DNA of 64,000 nucleotides from Brevundimonas goettingensis (GCF_017487405.1 NZ_CP062222.1:3023001-3087000); one strand, 5' to 3'; counted from the stretch's first letter, positions 37,453 to 46,992 are shown. Numbers and translations: made by a program. The notes: generated by a model from the sequence alone, not told the origin.

Positions 37453-38881
37453 GACCGACGTTTCCACCCCCGAAGAAAAGACCAAAGCGGATCAAAAGCC
37501 CGCAGGTCAAGACATGTGGGGCGGCCGCTTCTCCTCGAAGCCCGCCGACATCATGCAGGCGATCAACGTTTCCATCGGCGTGGACCAGCGTCTGTGGTCC
37601 CAGGATCTGGCCGGATCGCGCGCCCATTGCCGCATGCTGATCAAACAGGGGATCATCGGCGCCGCCGACGGCGAAGCCATTCTGGGCGGGCTGGAGACCA
37701 TCGAGGGCGAGATCAGGGGCGGCTCCTTCCCCTTCCGCGACAGCTTCGAGGACATCCACATGAATGTGGAGGCGCGCCTGTCGGAACTGATCGGCGAACC
37801 CTCGGGCCGGCTGCACACGGCGCGCAGCCGCAACGACCAGGTCGCCACCGACTTCCGCCTGTGGGTCCGCGACGCCTGCGACCGCACCGGCCATCAGCTG
37901 GTCGCCCTGCAGAAGGCCCTGCTGGGCCGGGCCGAACAGCATGCGGGCGACCTGATGCCCGGCTTCACCCATCTGCAGACCGCCCAGCCGGTGACCCTGG
38001 GCCATCATCTGATGGCCTATGTCGAGATGTTCGGCCGCGACGCCTCCCGCTTCGCCGATGCACGTAAACGGATGAACGAGAATCCGCTGGGCGCCGCCGC
38101 CCTGGCCGGTTCGCCCTTCCCCATCGACCGCCATGCGACGGCCGCCGACCTCGGCTTCGACCGGCCCATGGCGAACTCGCTGGACGCCGTCTCGGACCGC
38201 GACTTCGCCCTGGAGAGCCTGGCCGCCGCCTCGATCACTGCGGGCCACCTGTCGCGTCTGGCCGAGGAGATCGTGGTGTGGATGACGCCGATGTTCGGCT
38301 TCGCCTCCCTGCCTGACGACCTGACCACCGGCTCCTCGATCATGCCGCAGAAGCGCAATCCGGACGCCGCTGAACTGGTTCGCGCCAAGACGGGCCGGAT
38401 CCTGGGATCGTTCGTCGCCCTGTCGACGGTGATGAAGGGTCTTCCGCTGGCCTATTCCAAGGACATGCAGGAGGACAAGCCGCCGGTGTTCGAGGCGTTC
38501 GACGCCCTCGATCTGGCCCTGACCGCCATGACGGCCATGGTCGCGGCCCTTATTCCGAACACGGAACGTATGGCGGCGGCGGCCGGCGCGGGCTTCTCGA
38601 CCGCCACCGATCTGGCCGACTGGCTGGTGCGCGAACTGAACCTGCCGTTCCGCAAGGCGCACCATGTGACCGGGGCGGCGGTCAAGATGGCCGAGGGCAA
38701 GGGCGTGGGTCTGGCGCAACTGTCGCTGTCCGAATTGCAGTCGCTTGAACCCGGCGTCACCGAAGCCATTTACAAGGTGCTCTCTCCCGAGGCCTCCTGC
38801 GCCAGCCGCCAGAGTTTCGGAGGAACCGCCCCGGAACAGGTCCGCGCGCGCATCGCCGATTGGAAGTCGCGTCTCAAATGA
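37451..38881 (+). CDS. argH: Argininosuccinate lyase
   Basis: 476 residues. The fumarase-superfamily signature [12 protein letters not shown] is near residue 300, with its flexible loop and catalytic Ser; [18 protein letters not shown] and [17 protein letters not shown] are the other two conserved blocks. [21 protein letters not shown] near the start is the typical N-terminus. It splits argininosuccinate into arginine and fumarate. I took ATG 37451; an internal ATG at 37514 (MWGGRF) is an alternative that would free 61 bases for regulation. TGA overlaps the ATG of the next lipoprotein gene. Confidence 0.96.
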   Translation: MTDVSTPEEKTKADQKPAGQDMWGGRFSSKPADIMQAINVSIGVDQRLWSQDLAGSRAHCRMLIKQGIIGAADGEAILGGLETIEGEIRGGSFPFRDSFEDIHMNVEARLSELIGEPSGRLHTARSRNDQVATDFRLWVRDACDRTGHQLVALQKALLGRAEQHAGDLMPGFTHLQTAQPVTLGHHLMAYVEMFGRDASRFADARKRMNENPLGAAALAGSPFPIDRHATAADLGFDRPMANSLDAVSDRDFALESLAAASITAGHLSRLAEEIVVWMTPMFGFASLPDDLTTGSSIMPQKRNPDAAELVRAKTGRILGSFVALSTVMKGLPLAYSKDMQEDKPPVFEAFDALDLALTAMTAMVAALIPNTERMAAAAGAGFSTATDLADWLVRELNLPFRKAHHVTGAAVKMAEGKGVGLAQLSLSELQSLEPGVTEAIYKVLSPEASCASRQSFGGTAPEQVRARIADWKSRLK

Positions 38882-39117
38882 AAAAGCTTATCGTTCTCAG
38901 CGCTCTCGCCCTGATGGCCGCCTCGGCCGCCGCCTGTGGCCGGATGGCCGATCTGGAAGCGCCGAAGCCCCGCGAGACCGAGCGCGCGCCGCGCGACGCC
39001 TGGGCCCCCCATCTGCCCGATCCCGCCACGGTCAACCGGCCGTCCAGCCAGGTGCCGATCGACGGCGGCCCTTCCAATCCCCTCGGCGCCCCTGCCGCGG
39101 GACGCGACCCCCAGTAG
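38878..39117 (+). CDS. Small lipoprotein between argH and lysA (LptM-like)
   Basis: 79 residues. [20 protein letters not shown] is a lipoprotein signal with Cys20. The next residues, [10 protein letters not shown], resemble the CG(R/K)xGxLxxP pattern of the LptM/YifL-type attachment-site family. The rest is Pro-rich and probably disordered. ATG 38878 overlaps the argH TGA, and lysA starts 7 bases after its stop, so it is translated as part of the argH-lysA operon. In many alphaproteobacteria a lipoprotein of this sort sits in this place. Confidence 0.78.
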   Translation: MKKLIVLSALALMAASAAACGRMADLEAPKPRETERAPRDAWAPHLPDPATVNRPSSQVPIDGGPSNPLGAPAAGRDPQ

Positions 39118-39124
39118 AGACCTC

Positions 39125-40411
39125 TTGCATCATTTCGACCTGAAAGACGGCGCCCTCCAGGCCGAGGGCGTGTCTCTGGAAGCCCTGGCCGAGGCGGTCG
39201 GGACGCCCGCCTATGTCTATTCCACTGCCACCCTGACGCGGCACTACGGCGTGCTGCGCGAGGCGGCGGACGCCCATCGTGAAGCCTGGGGCGACGCCCT
39301 GATCGCCTATGCGGTCAAGGCCAACTCCAATCTGTCGGTGCTGGCGACCCTGGCGCGGCTGGGCTGCGGCGCGGACACCGTCTCCGAGGGCGAGATCCGT
39401 CGCGCGCTCGCGGCGGGCGTGCCCGCGGGCAAGATCATCTTCTCCGGCGTCGGCAAGACCGACGGCGAACTGGCCTTCGCCATCCAGCAGGGCGTGCGCC
39501 AGATCAATGTCGAGAGCCCGGCCGAGCTGGACCGGCTGATTCCCATCGCGGAGCGGCTGGGCAAGGTCCCGGAGATCGCCATCCGGGTGAACCCCAAGAT
39601 CGGCGCCGGCGGCCACGCCAAGATCACCACCGGCGGCGAGGGCGACAAGTTCGGCATCCCGGCGGACGAGGCCATGGCCCTCTATGTCCGCGCCGCCGCC
39701 AGTCCGCATGTGACGCCCGTGGGCCTGGCCTGCCATATCGGCAGCCAGATCACCGACCTGACCCCGCTGGAAGCCGCCTTCCGGCTGCTGCGGTCGATGA
39801 CCGAAGAGCTGCGGGCCAAGGGCCAGACCGTGACCCGGCTCGACCTCGGCGGCGGCCTGGGCGTTCCTTACGTCGGCGGCGCGCCGACCGCCTCTCCCGC
39901 CGACTATGTGGCCATGGCGGCGCGGGTGCTGGACGGTCTCGGCGTCGAGGCGGCGTTCGAGCCGGGGCGGCTGCTGGCCGCCAATGCCGGGGTGCTGCTG
40001 AGCCGGGTGATCCAGATCACCGAACGCGCCGACGGGCGGCGGTTCCTGGTTCTGGACGCGGCCATGAACGACCTTATCCGCCCGGCCATGTATGACAGCT
40101 TCCACGAGATCAAGGCGGTGCGGCCGCGTGAAGCCGGCGGCCACAATGCGCCGACCGCCTATGACGTGGTCGGCCCTATCTGCGAGACCGGCGACACCTT
40201 CGCCCGGGGTCGCGACCTGCCGCCGTTGCAGGCGGGCGATCTGGTCGTCTTCACCGGCGCGGGCGCCTATGGGGCGGTGATGTCGAGCGAGTACAACACC
40301 CGACCCCTGGTCCCCGAGGTGCTGGTCGACGGCGACCGCTGGGCCGTCATCCGCCCGCGCCCGACCTATGAGGAAATGCTGGCCCGCGAACCGATGGCGG
40401 ACTGGCTTTAG
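39125..40411 (+). CDS. lysA: Diaminopimelate decarboxylase
   Basis: 428 residues of the alanine-racemase-like PLP fold III. AYAVKANSNLSVLATLARLG holds the PLP Lys, GLACHIGSQITD and RLDLGGGLGVPY the phosphate-binding loops, and GPICETGDTFARGRDLP the catalytic Cys and Glu of the second subunit. It makes lysine from meso-diaminopimelate. The family starts at HHFDLKDG; this fits TTG 39125 (GAGACC leader is a weak ribosome site), where translation is probably coupled to the lipoprotein gene just upstream. Confidence 0.96.
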   Translation: MHHFDLKDGALQAEGVSLEALAEAVGTPAYVYSTATLTRHYGVLREAADAHREAWGDALIAYAVKANSNLSVLATLARLGCGADTVSEGEIRRALAAGVPAGKIIFSGVGKTDGELAFAIQQGVRQINVESPAELDRLIPIAERLGKVPEIAIRVNPKIGAGGHAKITTGGEGDKFGIPADEAMALYVRAAASPHVTPVGLACHIGSQITDLTPLEAAFRLLRSMTEELRAKGQTVTRLDLGGGLGVPYVGGAPTASPADYVAMAARVLDGLGVEAAFEPGRLLAANAGVLLSRVIQITERADGRRFLVLDAAMNDLIRPAMYDSFHEIKAVRPREAGGHNAPTAYDVVGPICETGDTFARGRDLPPLQAGDLVVFTGAGAYGAVMSSEYNTRPLVPEVLVDGDRWAVIRPRPTYEEMLAREPMADWL

Positions 40412-40415
40412 CCGC

Positions 40416-40961
40416 CTAATCCAGCGCGCAGATGTCAGGGAGGCCGCGCAGGGCGCCGGCGTTGTCGAGGCCGTAGCCGACAAGGAAGCGGTTCGGGGCC
40501 TGCCAGCCGAAGAAGTCGGGCTCGGGCGCGCGCGGCAGGGGGAAGGGCTTGCGGGCGAAGACGCAGGTCAGGACCTCGGTCGCCCCCTTCTCCTTCGCGA
40601 TCCGCACCGCCTCGGCCAGGGACAGGCCGGTGTCGAAGACGTCGTCGAGGATCAGGACCTTGCGGCCCTCCAGCGAGCGCTGGAAGGGGGCGTGGACATC
40701 GATCCGGCCCCGGCTCGACTTCTCGTCGCCGTAGGAGGCCAGCCACAGGGCGTCGAAGCGGACGTGACGGCCGACACGCGACAGGGCCCGGGTCAGGTCG
40801 GCGGCGAACCACAGCCCCCCGGTCAGAAGGACGGCGGCGACAGTGTCGTCGTCGATCACCGGCGCGATGCGCTCGGCGAGCTGGGCCACGATCCGGGCGA
40901 TCTCGGCCTCGGACAGCAGGACTTCGGGTGTGGAAGACGTCGGGGAGGAGGAGTCAGCCAT
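40416..40961 (-). CDS. hpt: Hypoxanthine phosphoribosyltransferase
   Basis: 181 residues. The PRPP-binding motif is VLILDDVFDTGLSL (about residues 100-113); FADLTRALSRVGRHVRFDALWLASYG and the purine-binding VFARKPFPLPRAPEPDFFGWQAPNRFLVGYGLDN fit the HPRT family. It salvages hypoxanthine and possibly guanine. ATG 40961 overlaps the 3' end of the upstream zinc-ribbon gene by 8 bases, so the two are cotranscribed. It converges with lysA with four bases between. Confidence 0.9.
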   Translation of the reverse strand: MADSSSPTSSTPEVLLSEAEIARIVAQLAERIAPVIDDDTVAAVLLTGGLWFAADLTRALSRVGRHVRFDALWLASYGDEKSSRGRIDVHAPFQRSLEGRKVLILDDVFDTGLSLAEAVRIAKEKGATEVLTCVFARKPFPLPRAPEPDFFGWQAPNRFLVGYGLDNAGALRGLPDICALD

Positions 40962-42000
40962 GATGCGAAGCGGATACCGCCTCGCCATGCCCGCTGTCGA
41001 TAGGGTGAGCGTCGACGGGCGCCAGGGCCGGGGCCCGGATCTCATGGTCGATGGCCGGGCGCAGACCGCTCTCGGCCGCCTGGCCCATCAATGGGCCGGA
41101 GGTGTGGCCTGTCGGCGCGGGCGCGGTCGCATGGTCAGCCCCGGCGTCGGCGCCGTGTTCGGCCTGAGGCGGAGCGTGGTCGTCGCCGTGGGCGGGTTCG
41201 CCATGCGGGTCTTCGGCGGCGTGCCCGTTCTCGGCCCTGGCCTTCGCCTTGGGCGTGGCGACGAAGTCGGCGCCGATGCCCGAGATCTTCGCGCCCGGAT
41301 CGGGGATGACAGCGGCGAAGCCCTGGACCCCGCCCGGAAGGACCGGGGCGGCGTCGATGGTGATGATGTGGAACCCGATCTCTGCGCCGTGGGCGTCCAG
41401 CAGGGCGATGCGGACGGGCGGGCTGACGATCTCATGGTCGCGGATGTTTCGCACCGAGCCCGAGACGATCACCTTGCCGGGATCCCAGGGCGCGACCTTG
41501 ATGGCCATGGCCTCGAAATTCAGGCCCGTGGCGTTCACCGGCGAGCCGACGGCGGCATAGGCGGCGGCGGCGCGCGGATAGAGGTCGACGACCTCGACAC
41601 GGAACAGCCAGGCGGCGCCGAGAATGCCGACGAAAACGCTGGCCAGGCCGGCCCAGACGGCGCCGTGGGTGGCGGCGCGGCGGACGCGGCGCTGTTCCTC
41701 GGCCCGGGCGCGGAAGGCCTTGGGCAGTTCGGGGGCGGGGGTCTCGGCGAGGCTTTCGGGACCGTCGTCGCGCTTGCCGAAGCCGCCGCCCTTGCCGTCC
41801 GCGGAGGCGCCCACCATGCCGTTGGCGACCATCTCGACCAGGGCGGCCTCGGGCGGGGCCGTCAGTTCGAGCGGTTCGTCGGCGAGAGACGCATGCCAGA
41901 CGTGGGCGCAGGTCTTGCAGCGGACCTTGCGGCCAGTGGGGCCTATCGCCTCGTCGGGCGTGAAATAGCTGGTGGCGCAGGACGGACAGGTCAGTATCAT
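40954..42000 (-). CDS. Zinc-ribbon (MJ0042) and DUF3426 membrane protein
   Basis: 348 residues. The N-terminal zinc ribbon has Cys5 and Cys8 (LTCPSCATSY) and Cys28 and Cys31 (VRCKTCAHVWH). One membrane helix is near 125-145 (GAVWAGLASVFVGILGAAWLF) and a periplasmic DUF3426 domain follows (NFEAMAIKVAPWDPGKVIVSGSVRNI, HIITIDAAPVLPGGVQGF). The last 110 residues are His-, Ala-, Asp- and Glu-rich (ENGHAAEDPHGEPAHGDDHA), probably metal-binding or disordered. The gene is divergent from ftsE, as in other Caulobacterales. Function unknown. Confidence 0.87.
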   Translation of the reverse strand: MILTCPSCATSYFTPDEAIGPTGRKVRCKTCAHVWHASLADEPLELTAPPEAALVEMVANGMVGASADGKGGGFGKRDDGPESLAETPAPELPKAFRARAEEQRRVRRAATHGAVWAGLASVFVGILGAAWLFRVEVVDLYPRAAAAYAAVGSPVNATGLNFEAMAIKVAPWDPGKVIVSGSVRNIRDHEIVSPPVRIALLDAHGAEIGFHIITIDAAPVLPGGVQGFAAVIPDPGAKISGIGADFVATPKAKARAENGHAAEDPHGEPAHGDDHAPPQAEHGADAGADHATAPAPTGHTSGPLMGQAAESGLRPAIDHEIRAPALAPVDAHPIDSGHGEAVSASHHG

Positions 42001-42071
42001 GCGGTCTGACTGCGGGGCGTGATCCGCCCCCTCCTGTCGAGGCGCGCGCGCCCCGGTCCCAAAGAAAATCG

Positions 42072-42782
42072 ATGCCTGCTCCGTCCCGCCGCGCCGCCGC
42101 TGCCGAATCCGCGCCCGAAACCGTCCGCCTGACCGGCGTGGGTTTCGGCTATGCCGATTCGCCCGACGTGCTTCGGGACGTTAACCTCATATTGCCGCGC
42201 GGCTCTTTCCACTTCCTTACCGGGCCGTCCGGGGCGGGGAAGTCGTCGCTGCTGCGGCTGCTGACCCTGGCCGAGCGGCCGACCTCGGGCCGGATCGCCC
42301 TTTTCGGACAGGACGTCACCGATCTGGGCCGGGCGGCGGCCCCGCCCCTGCGGCGGCGGATGGGGGTGGTGTTCCAGGACTTCCGCCTGCTGGACCATCT
42401 GGACCTGTTCGAGAACGCGGCCCTGCCGCTGCGGCTGGCCGGGAAGAAGCGCGCCGAATACGCCGCCGACGTCGAGGAGATGCTGCGCTGGGTCGGGCTG
42501 GGCGGGCGAATGGACGCCCGGCCGCCGTCCCTGTCGGGCGGCGAGAAACAGAGGCTGGCCATCGCCCGGGCGGTGATGAGCCGGCCCGAACTGATCATCG
42601 CCGACGAGCCGACCGGCAGCGTCGACAAGGCCATGGCCGACAAGCTGCTGAACCTGTTCCAGTCCCTGAACAAACTCGGCGCCACCGTCCTGATCGCCAG
42701 CCACGACGAGGCCCTGGCCGAACAGTCCGGCGCGCGGCGGCTGCGGCTGGATCGCGGACGGCTGACGGGGAGCGCGGGATGA
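42072..42782 (+). CDS. ftsE: Cell division ATP-binding protein FtsE
   Basis: 236 residues, ABC ATPase. Walker A GPSGAGKSSLLRL, Q-loop VFQDFRLLDHL, signature LSGGEKQRLAIARAV and Walker B LIIADEPTGSVD are all intact. FtsE with FtsX controls peptidoglycan hydrolases at the division site. A 20-residue Ala-rich N-terminal extension precedes the domain. Its stop overlaps ftsX by four bases. Confidence 0.95.
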   Translation: MPAPSRRAAAAESAPETVRLTGVGFGYADSPDVLRDVNLILPRGSFHFLTGPSGAGKSSLLRLLTLAERPTSGRIALFGQDVTDLGRAAAPPLRRRMGVVFQDFRLLDHLDLFENAALPLRLAGKKRAEYAADVEEMLRWVGLGGRMDARPPSLSGGEKQRLAIARAVMSRPELIIADEPTGSVDKAMADKLLNLFQSLNKLGATVLIASHDEALAEQSGARRLRLDRGRLTGSAG

Positions 42783-43729
42783 AGTCGCCCTTCTCCGGGA
42801 AATCCACGGGCCTGCTGCCGCGCGACGCCGCGGGCGAGACCTGGCTGGCGGCGGTGATCGCCGTCCTGTGCTTCATCGCCTGCCTGGCCTGCGTCGGCGC
42901 GGTCGCGGCCGACCGCGCCGCCCACGGATGGGCGCGCCAGCTGCGGGCCGAGGCGACGGTGCAGGTGCGGCCGCGCGTCGGCGAAACCGGCCTAGCCGCC
43001 GCCGGACGGGCCGCCGAGACCCTGTCCAGCGTGCCCGGCGTGTCCGAGGCCGCCGTCATGGACCGCAAGGAAGCCGAGGACCTGCTGCGGCCCTGGCTGG
43101 GCGAGGCCGTCCTGCCCGACCTGCCCCTGCCCTTCCTGGTGACCGTGCGACTGGATCCGAAGGCGCCCGCCAGCACCGTGGTGCTGAGCCGCGCCCTGGC
43201 CGAGGCCGGGCTGGACGCCAGCGTCGACGACCATTCCCTGTGGCGCGGCGAGGTCGAGCGCTCCGCGGCCCTGATCACCGCCCTGAGCCTGGCCGGCTTC
43301 CTGCTGATCGCCTGCGCGGCGGCGGCGGCCATCGTCTATGCGACGCGAGCGGGGTTGGCGGCCCAGCGCGGGGTCATCGAGACCCTGAGCCTGTCGGGCG
43401 CGACCGAGGGCTATATCGCCGGCCTGTTCCAGACCCGGTTCGGCCTGCTGGCCGCCGGAGCGGGCGCCGCGGGCGCGGTCGCGGCGGCCCTGCTGTTGGG
43501 GGCGCTGAGGACGCTCGGCGGGGCCGGAGGCCTGACGGCCGCCCTGCCCCTGGCGTGGAGCGACATCCTGCTGCTCTCGCCATGTCCGCTGCTGGCGGGT
43601 ACGGTGGCGCTTGTCGCGGCCAGAATCGCGGCCCAGGCCACCTTGGGGGACAGGGGACCCTGGCGCGGGCCGCGCCGAATCCGGGGACGCTTGGCGGACG
43701 CCGTTCACGACGATAGGAGGTTCAGATGA
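42779..43729 (+). CDS. ftsX: Cell division protein FtsX
   Basis: 316 residues. Four membrane segments fit the FtsX plan: one near 22-45 (TWLAAVIAVLCFIACLACVGAVAA), then a periplasmic domain (about 50-160), and three more near 165-190, 220-250 and 265-285. The permease-like core is GVIETLSLSGATEGYIAGLFQTRFGLLA. Partner of FtsE, translated by ATGA overlap, and itself overlapping the ydcF-type gene by four bases. Confidence 0.93.
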   Translation: MKSPFSGKSTGLLPRDAAGETWLAAVIAVLCFIACLACVGAVAADRAAHGWARQLRAEATVQVRPRVGETGLAAAGRAAETLSSVPGVSEAAVMDRKEAEDLLRPWLGEAVLPDLPLPFLVTVRLDPKAPASTVVLSRALAEAGLDASVDDHSLWRGEVERSAALITALSLAGFLLIACAAAAAIVYATRAGLAAQRGVIETLSLSGATEGYIAGLFQTRFGLLAAGAGAAGAVAAALLLGALRTLGGAGGLTAALPLAWSDILLLSPCPLLAGTVALVAARIAAQATLGDRGPWRGPRRIRGRLADAVHDDRRFR

Positions 43730-44382
43730 GGTTTCTGACGCTTATCGCCACCATCGCCCTGCTGTGGCTGGTCGGGTTGTTCGTGTTCGCCGACCGGGTG
43801 CGCGGATTGACCCCGGCGGCCGAGCCCGAGCGCGCCGACGCCATCGTCGCCCTGACCGGCCCCTCGGCCGAGCGGGTCAATGCGGCCGTCCGCCTGCTGG
43901 AGCACGACAAGGGCGACCGGCTTCTGATTTCCGGCGTCAATCCGTCAGTCCGCCGTCAGGAGCTGCGCGCCCTGACGCCCGGCTCGGACAAGCTGTTCAA
44001 CTGCTGCGTCGACCTGGGCTTCGAGGCTGAGAATACCGTGGGCAACGCCCAGGAGATCGGCGCCTGGGCCAGGTCGCATCAGTACAAGCGGCTGATCGTG
44101 GTGACCTCGGACTATCACATGCCGCGCTCCCTGCTGGAGATCCACAGCGTCGCCCCTGAGCTGAAGCTGGTCCCCTATGCGGTGGAAACTCCGTCGCTGG
44201 ACAATTCCCGATGGTGGAAGGCCGCCGTCACCGCGCGGCGCATGACGCTGGAATATATGAAATACCTCGCCGTCCTGGGCCGCGAGGCGCTACATCGCCT
44301 GACCGGCAAACATCCCGAGCGGAACCCGATCGCCCCCGATCCGTCCGCGACTTCTGAAGCGTCTCCGGAGACGGCTGGTTGA
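43726..44382 (+). CDS. YdcF family (DUF218) protein
   Basis: 218 residues. An N-terminal membrane helix (LIATIALLWLVGLFVFA) is followed by the DUF218 domain: ERADAIVALTGPSAERVNAAVRLL, RLLISGV, ENTVGNAQEIGAWARSHQYKRLIVVTSDYHMPRSLLEI. The conserved Glu-Asn-Thr and Ser-Asp-Tyr-His residues are those of the YdcF/SanA family, linked to envelope integrity. It is embedded in the ftsE-ftsX-plsC operon with four-base overlaps on both sides. Confidence 0.9.
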   Translation: MRFLTLIATIALLWLVGLFVFADRVRGLTPAAEPERADAIVALTGPSAERVNAAVRLLEHDKGDRLLISGVNPSVRRQELRALTPGSDKLFNCCVDLGFEAENTVGNAQEIGAWARSHQYKRLIVVTSDYHMPRSLLEIHSVAPELKLVPYAVETPSLDNSRWWKAAVTARRMTLEYMKYLAVLGREALHRLTGKHPERNPIAPDPSATSEASPETAG

Positions 44383-45092
44383 TTACCCTGCGTTCGCTGC
44401 TGTTCACCCTGTGGCTCTATCTGTCGATGCCGCTGTTCGCGGTCGGCCTGTCGCCCGCCCTGCTGATGCCGGTGCCGGTGGCCCTGAAGGTCGTGCGCGC
44501 CTGGGCGAAATTCGTGCTGTTCGGCCTGCGCCATATCGCGGGCGTGCGGGTCGAGGTGCGGGGGCTTGAGTATCGACCGAAGGGCGCGGCCCTGGTCGCG
44601 TCCAAGCATCAGGGGATGCTGGACGTCGTCGCCCTTCTGGCCATCCTGCCGGAGCCCTGTTTCGTGCTGAAGAAGGAGCTGATGCCGCTTCCCTTCTTCG
44701 GCTGGTTCGCCTGGAAGACGAAGATGATCGCCGTAAACCGCGAGGGTCACGCCACGGCCCTGCGCGACATGACGCGTCAGGCCAAGGCCCGACTGGCCGA
44801 GGGCCGCCAGATTATCATCTTCCCCGAAGGCACCCGCACCGCGCCGGGCGAGCCCGGCCAGTACAAGCCCGGGGTCGCGGCCATCTATCGCGATCTGGAG
44901 GCCAGCTGCGCCCTGGTGGCGACCAACTCGGGCGAGCACTGGCCGGCCCACGGCTTCAAGCGCATCCCGGGCAAGGTGGTGTTCGAATTCCTGCCGCCCG
45001 CCCCGGCCGGCCTGAAGCGCGCGGCCTTCATGGCCATGGTGGAAGGCCGGATCGAACCGGCGTCCCAGGCGCTGCTGGAACGGTTGCGCTGA
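44379..45092 (+). CDS. plsC: 1-acyl-sn-glycerol-3-phosphate acyltransferase
   Basis: 237 residues. The catalytic HX4D motif is His77-Asp82 (SKHQGMLDVV), and FPEGTRTAPGEPGQYKPG holds the glycerol-phosphate-binding Glu-Gly-Thr-Arg. An N-terminal hydrophobic segment anchors it. It makes phosphatidic acid from lysophosphatidic acid. Start is TTG 44379, overlapping the previous TGA (TTGA). Last gene of the ftsEX operon; a palindromic repeat follows. Confidence 0.93.
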   Translation: MITLRSLLFTLWLYLSMPLFAVGLSPALLMPVPVALKVVRAWAKFVLFGLRHIAGVRVEVRGLEYRPKGAALVASKHQGMLDVVALLAILPEPCFVLKKELMPLPFFGWFAWKTKMIAVNREGHATALRDMTRQAKARLAEGRQIIIFPEGTRTAPGEPGQYKPGVAAIYRDLEASCALVATNSGEHWPAHGFKRIPGKVVFEFLPPAPAGLKRAAFMAMVEGRIEPASQALLERLR

Positions 45093-45128
45093 GAACGGGA
45101 ATGGCGGGCGGCTCTCACACTCCCGCCA

Positions 45129-45181
45129 GCGCTCACGCTTCGCGCTCAAGCAGCGAGCGACCGCGTCGCTCGCGTTAGCGC
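45129..45181. repeat. Dispersed Y-shaped palindromic repeat between converging genes
   Basis: GCGCTCACGC and GCGTTAGCGC (one mismatch) close an outer stem, and inside it GCGAGCGA and TCGCTCGC pair perfectly around CCGCG. Bases 45141-45169 are identical to 9445-9473. It lies between the ends of plsC and hisC, where it may work as a two-way terminator or mRNA 3' stabiliser, as REP elements do. Confidence 0.75.
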
Positions 45182-45182
45182 A

Positions 45183-46280
45183 CTAGGATGCCGCGAACTC
45201 GCTGAGGGCGTCGATGACGGCGCGGTTCTGGTCTTCGGTGCCGACGGTGATGCGGAGCGCATTGGGCAGGCCGTAACCGCCGACGGGGCGGACGATGATG
45301 CCCTTCGTATTCAGCCAGTCGTTGGCGGCGGCGGCGGTGTGTTTGCCGTCGTTGAACAGGACCAGGACGAAATTACCGGCCGAGGGCAGGACGTCGAAGC
45401 CGAAGCCGCGGATGGCCTGGGTCAGGCGCGGACGCCAGGTCTGGACCAGATCGCGCGAGGCCTGCTGGTGGGCCTCGTCGCCGAGGGCGGCCTCGGCGGC
45501 GGCGAGGCCGGCGACCGAGACGTTGAACGGCAGGCGGATGCGGTCGACCGCCTGTTCAACCTCAAGCGGGGCATAGCCGAAGCCGATGCGCAGGCCGCCG
45601 AGGCCGTGGATCTTGGAGAAGGTGCGGGTGACGACGACGTTGGGCGCTTCCCTGGCCAGCGGCAGGGCCGTCTCCCAGTCGCTCTCGGTGACGAACTCGG
45701 CATAGGCCTCGTCGATGACCAGAAGGACATTGGCGGGAAGCGCGGCGTGAAGACGGCGGATTTCCTCGCCCGTGTTGTAGCTGCCGGTGGGGTTGGACGG
45801 GTTGGAGACGTAGACGATCTTCGTCCGCTCATCGACCTGTTCCAGCAGGGCGTCGACCTCGGCCTTGAAACCGGGCTCGGGGGCCTGCTTCACGAAGGCT
45901 TCGCAGGCCCTGGCGCTGATCTGATAGGCGAGGAAGCCGTACTGGCCGCAGACGATATTGTCGCCCGCCGTCAGATAGGTCTGGTTCAGAAGGGCGAAGA
46001 CCTCGTCCGAGCCATTGCCGAAGATCAGCCGCTCGGGCTCCAGACCGTGGTGTTCTGCGACGGCGGCGCGCAGTTTGGTGGCGCGGCCGTCGGGGTAGAT
46101 GTGGATGTTCTTGAGCCCCTCTACATAGGCCGCGCGCGCCTTCTCGCCGGCGCCGAGGGCGTTCTCGTTGGACGACAGCTTCATCGGCTCGGCGACGCCG
46201 GCGATGGCCGACTTGCCGCCGACATAGGGGGCGATGTCGAGGATGCCGGGCTTGGGGGCCGGAGCGTTCACGTCGGTCAT
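45183..46280 (-). CDS. hisC: Histidinol-phosphate aminotransferase
   Basis: 365 residues, class II PLP aminotransferase. SSNEN(A)LG near the start, YVSNPSNPTGSY, DEAYAEF and the Schiff-base Lys in RTFSKIHGLGGLRIGFG are visible. It transaminates imidazole-acetol phosphate in histidine synthesis; many alphaproteobacterial HisC2 enzymes also transaminate aromatic precursors, and the gene upstream resembles chorismate mutase, which suggests a link to Phe/Tyr synthesis. Ten bases separate it from the upstream gene, so they form an operon. Confidence 0.93.
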   Translation of the reverse strand: MTDVNAPAPKPGILDIAPYVGGKSAIAGVAEPMKLSSNENALGAGEKARAAYVEGLKNIHIYPDGRATKLRAAVAEHHGLEPERLIFGNGSDEVFALLNQTYLTAGDNIVCGQYGFLAYQISARACEAFVKQAPEPGFKAEVDALLEQVDERTKIVYVSNPSNPTGSYNTGEEIRRLHAALPANVLLVIDEAYAEFVTESDWETALPLAREAPNVVVTRTFSKIHGLGGLRIGFGYAPLEVEQAVDRIRLPFNVSVAGLAAAEAALGDEAHQQASRDLVQTWRPRLTQAIRGFGFDVLPSAGNFVLVLFNDGKHTAAAANDWLNTKGIIVRPVGGYGLPNALRITVGTEDQNRAVIDALSEFAAS

Positions 46281-46290
46281 AGAGGCAATC

Positions 46291-46977
46291 TCAGAATACA
46301 GGTGCGGCGCCGATCACGCCCTTGAGGGAGCCGGGGGCGTCGCCCAGCCGTCCGTCCTCTGGCTGCACATAGCCCGCCAGCATGAACAGCTTCAAGCCGC
46401 CCGCCGAAACCAGCCCCTGTGCGAGGAAGCCGGAGGCGGCCAGGGCATCGGCGATCCGGCCGTCCGGCTCGCGGCTGTCGGTGATCCAGAAGGTGCGGTC
46501 CTCGCCCGTGGGACCGGAAGTCTCGTTGGAGATCATCACGGCCTGCGGGCGGCCGTAGCGGTCGTCGGGCAGGGCGGCGACGATCCTCAGGTCGGGCCGG
46601 GCCAGCAGCCTGCCCCACCAGGGACGCGGACCGTCGAGATCGATCAGGGCCCGGGCGCCGCGACCGGCCTCGACCATGGCGGCCTCGGCGTCGGCTGAAC
46701 TACGGACCGGCAAGCCGAACCGATCGGCGGCCAGCAGATGCGCAGTCGGGCCGGCGGCGAAGAGAACCGGACCCGTGTCGGCGGAAATCCGGCCCCAGAC
46801 GGCCTTGATCAGGGCGGCCTGATCGTTCGTGTCGACATGGTCCAGCATGCCGCGCAGGGCCAGGGCCTCGGCGTCCGGGCGAGAACGGCCTCCAGCCTCC
46901 AGACGCATCTTGAGCGCCTCGGCGAGGGCCGCGTCGAGGGCCGCCGTCTCCCCGTCCAGTTCCGGCTCGATCATCAT
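46291..46977 (-). CDS. Chorismate mutase-like hypothetical protein
   Basis: 228 residues. The first 75 residues form helices with the spacing of an AroQ-type chorismate mutase (ETAALDAALAEALKMRLEAGG, LDHVDTNDQAALIKAVWGRIS), though the active-site Arg/Lys pattern is not clear to me. The C-terminal half (DRTFWITDSREPDGRIADALAAS, GGLKLFMLAGYVQP) recalls an ACT-like regulatory segment. In other alphaproteobacteria a chorismate mutase gene commonly precedes hisC. The function is therefore likely but not proved by motif. Confidence 0.55.
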   Translation of the reverse strand: MMIEPELDGETAALDAALAEALKMRLEAGGRSRPDAEALALRGMLDHVDTNDQAALIKAVWGRISADTGPVLFAAGPTAHLLAADRFGLPVRSSADAEAAMVEAGRGARALIDLDGPRPWWGRLLARPDLRIVAALPDDRYGRPQAVMISNETSGPTGEDRTFWITDSREPDGRIADALAASGFLAQGLVSAGGLKLFMLAGYVQPEDGRLGDAPGSLKGVIGAAPVF

Positions 46978-46992
46978 GGGGAGGGCAGCACC

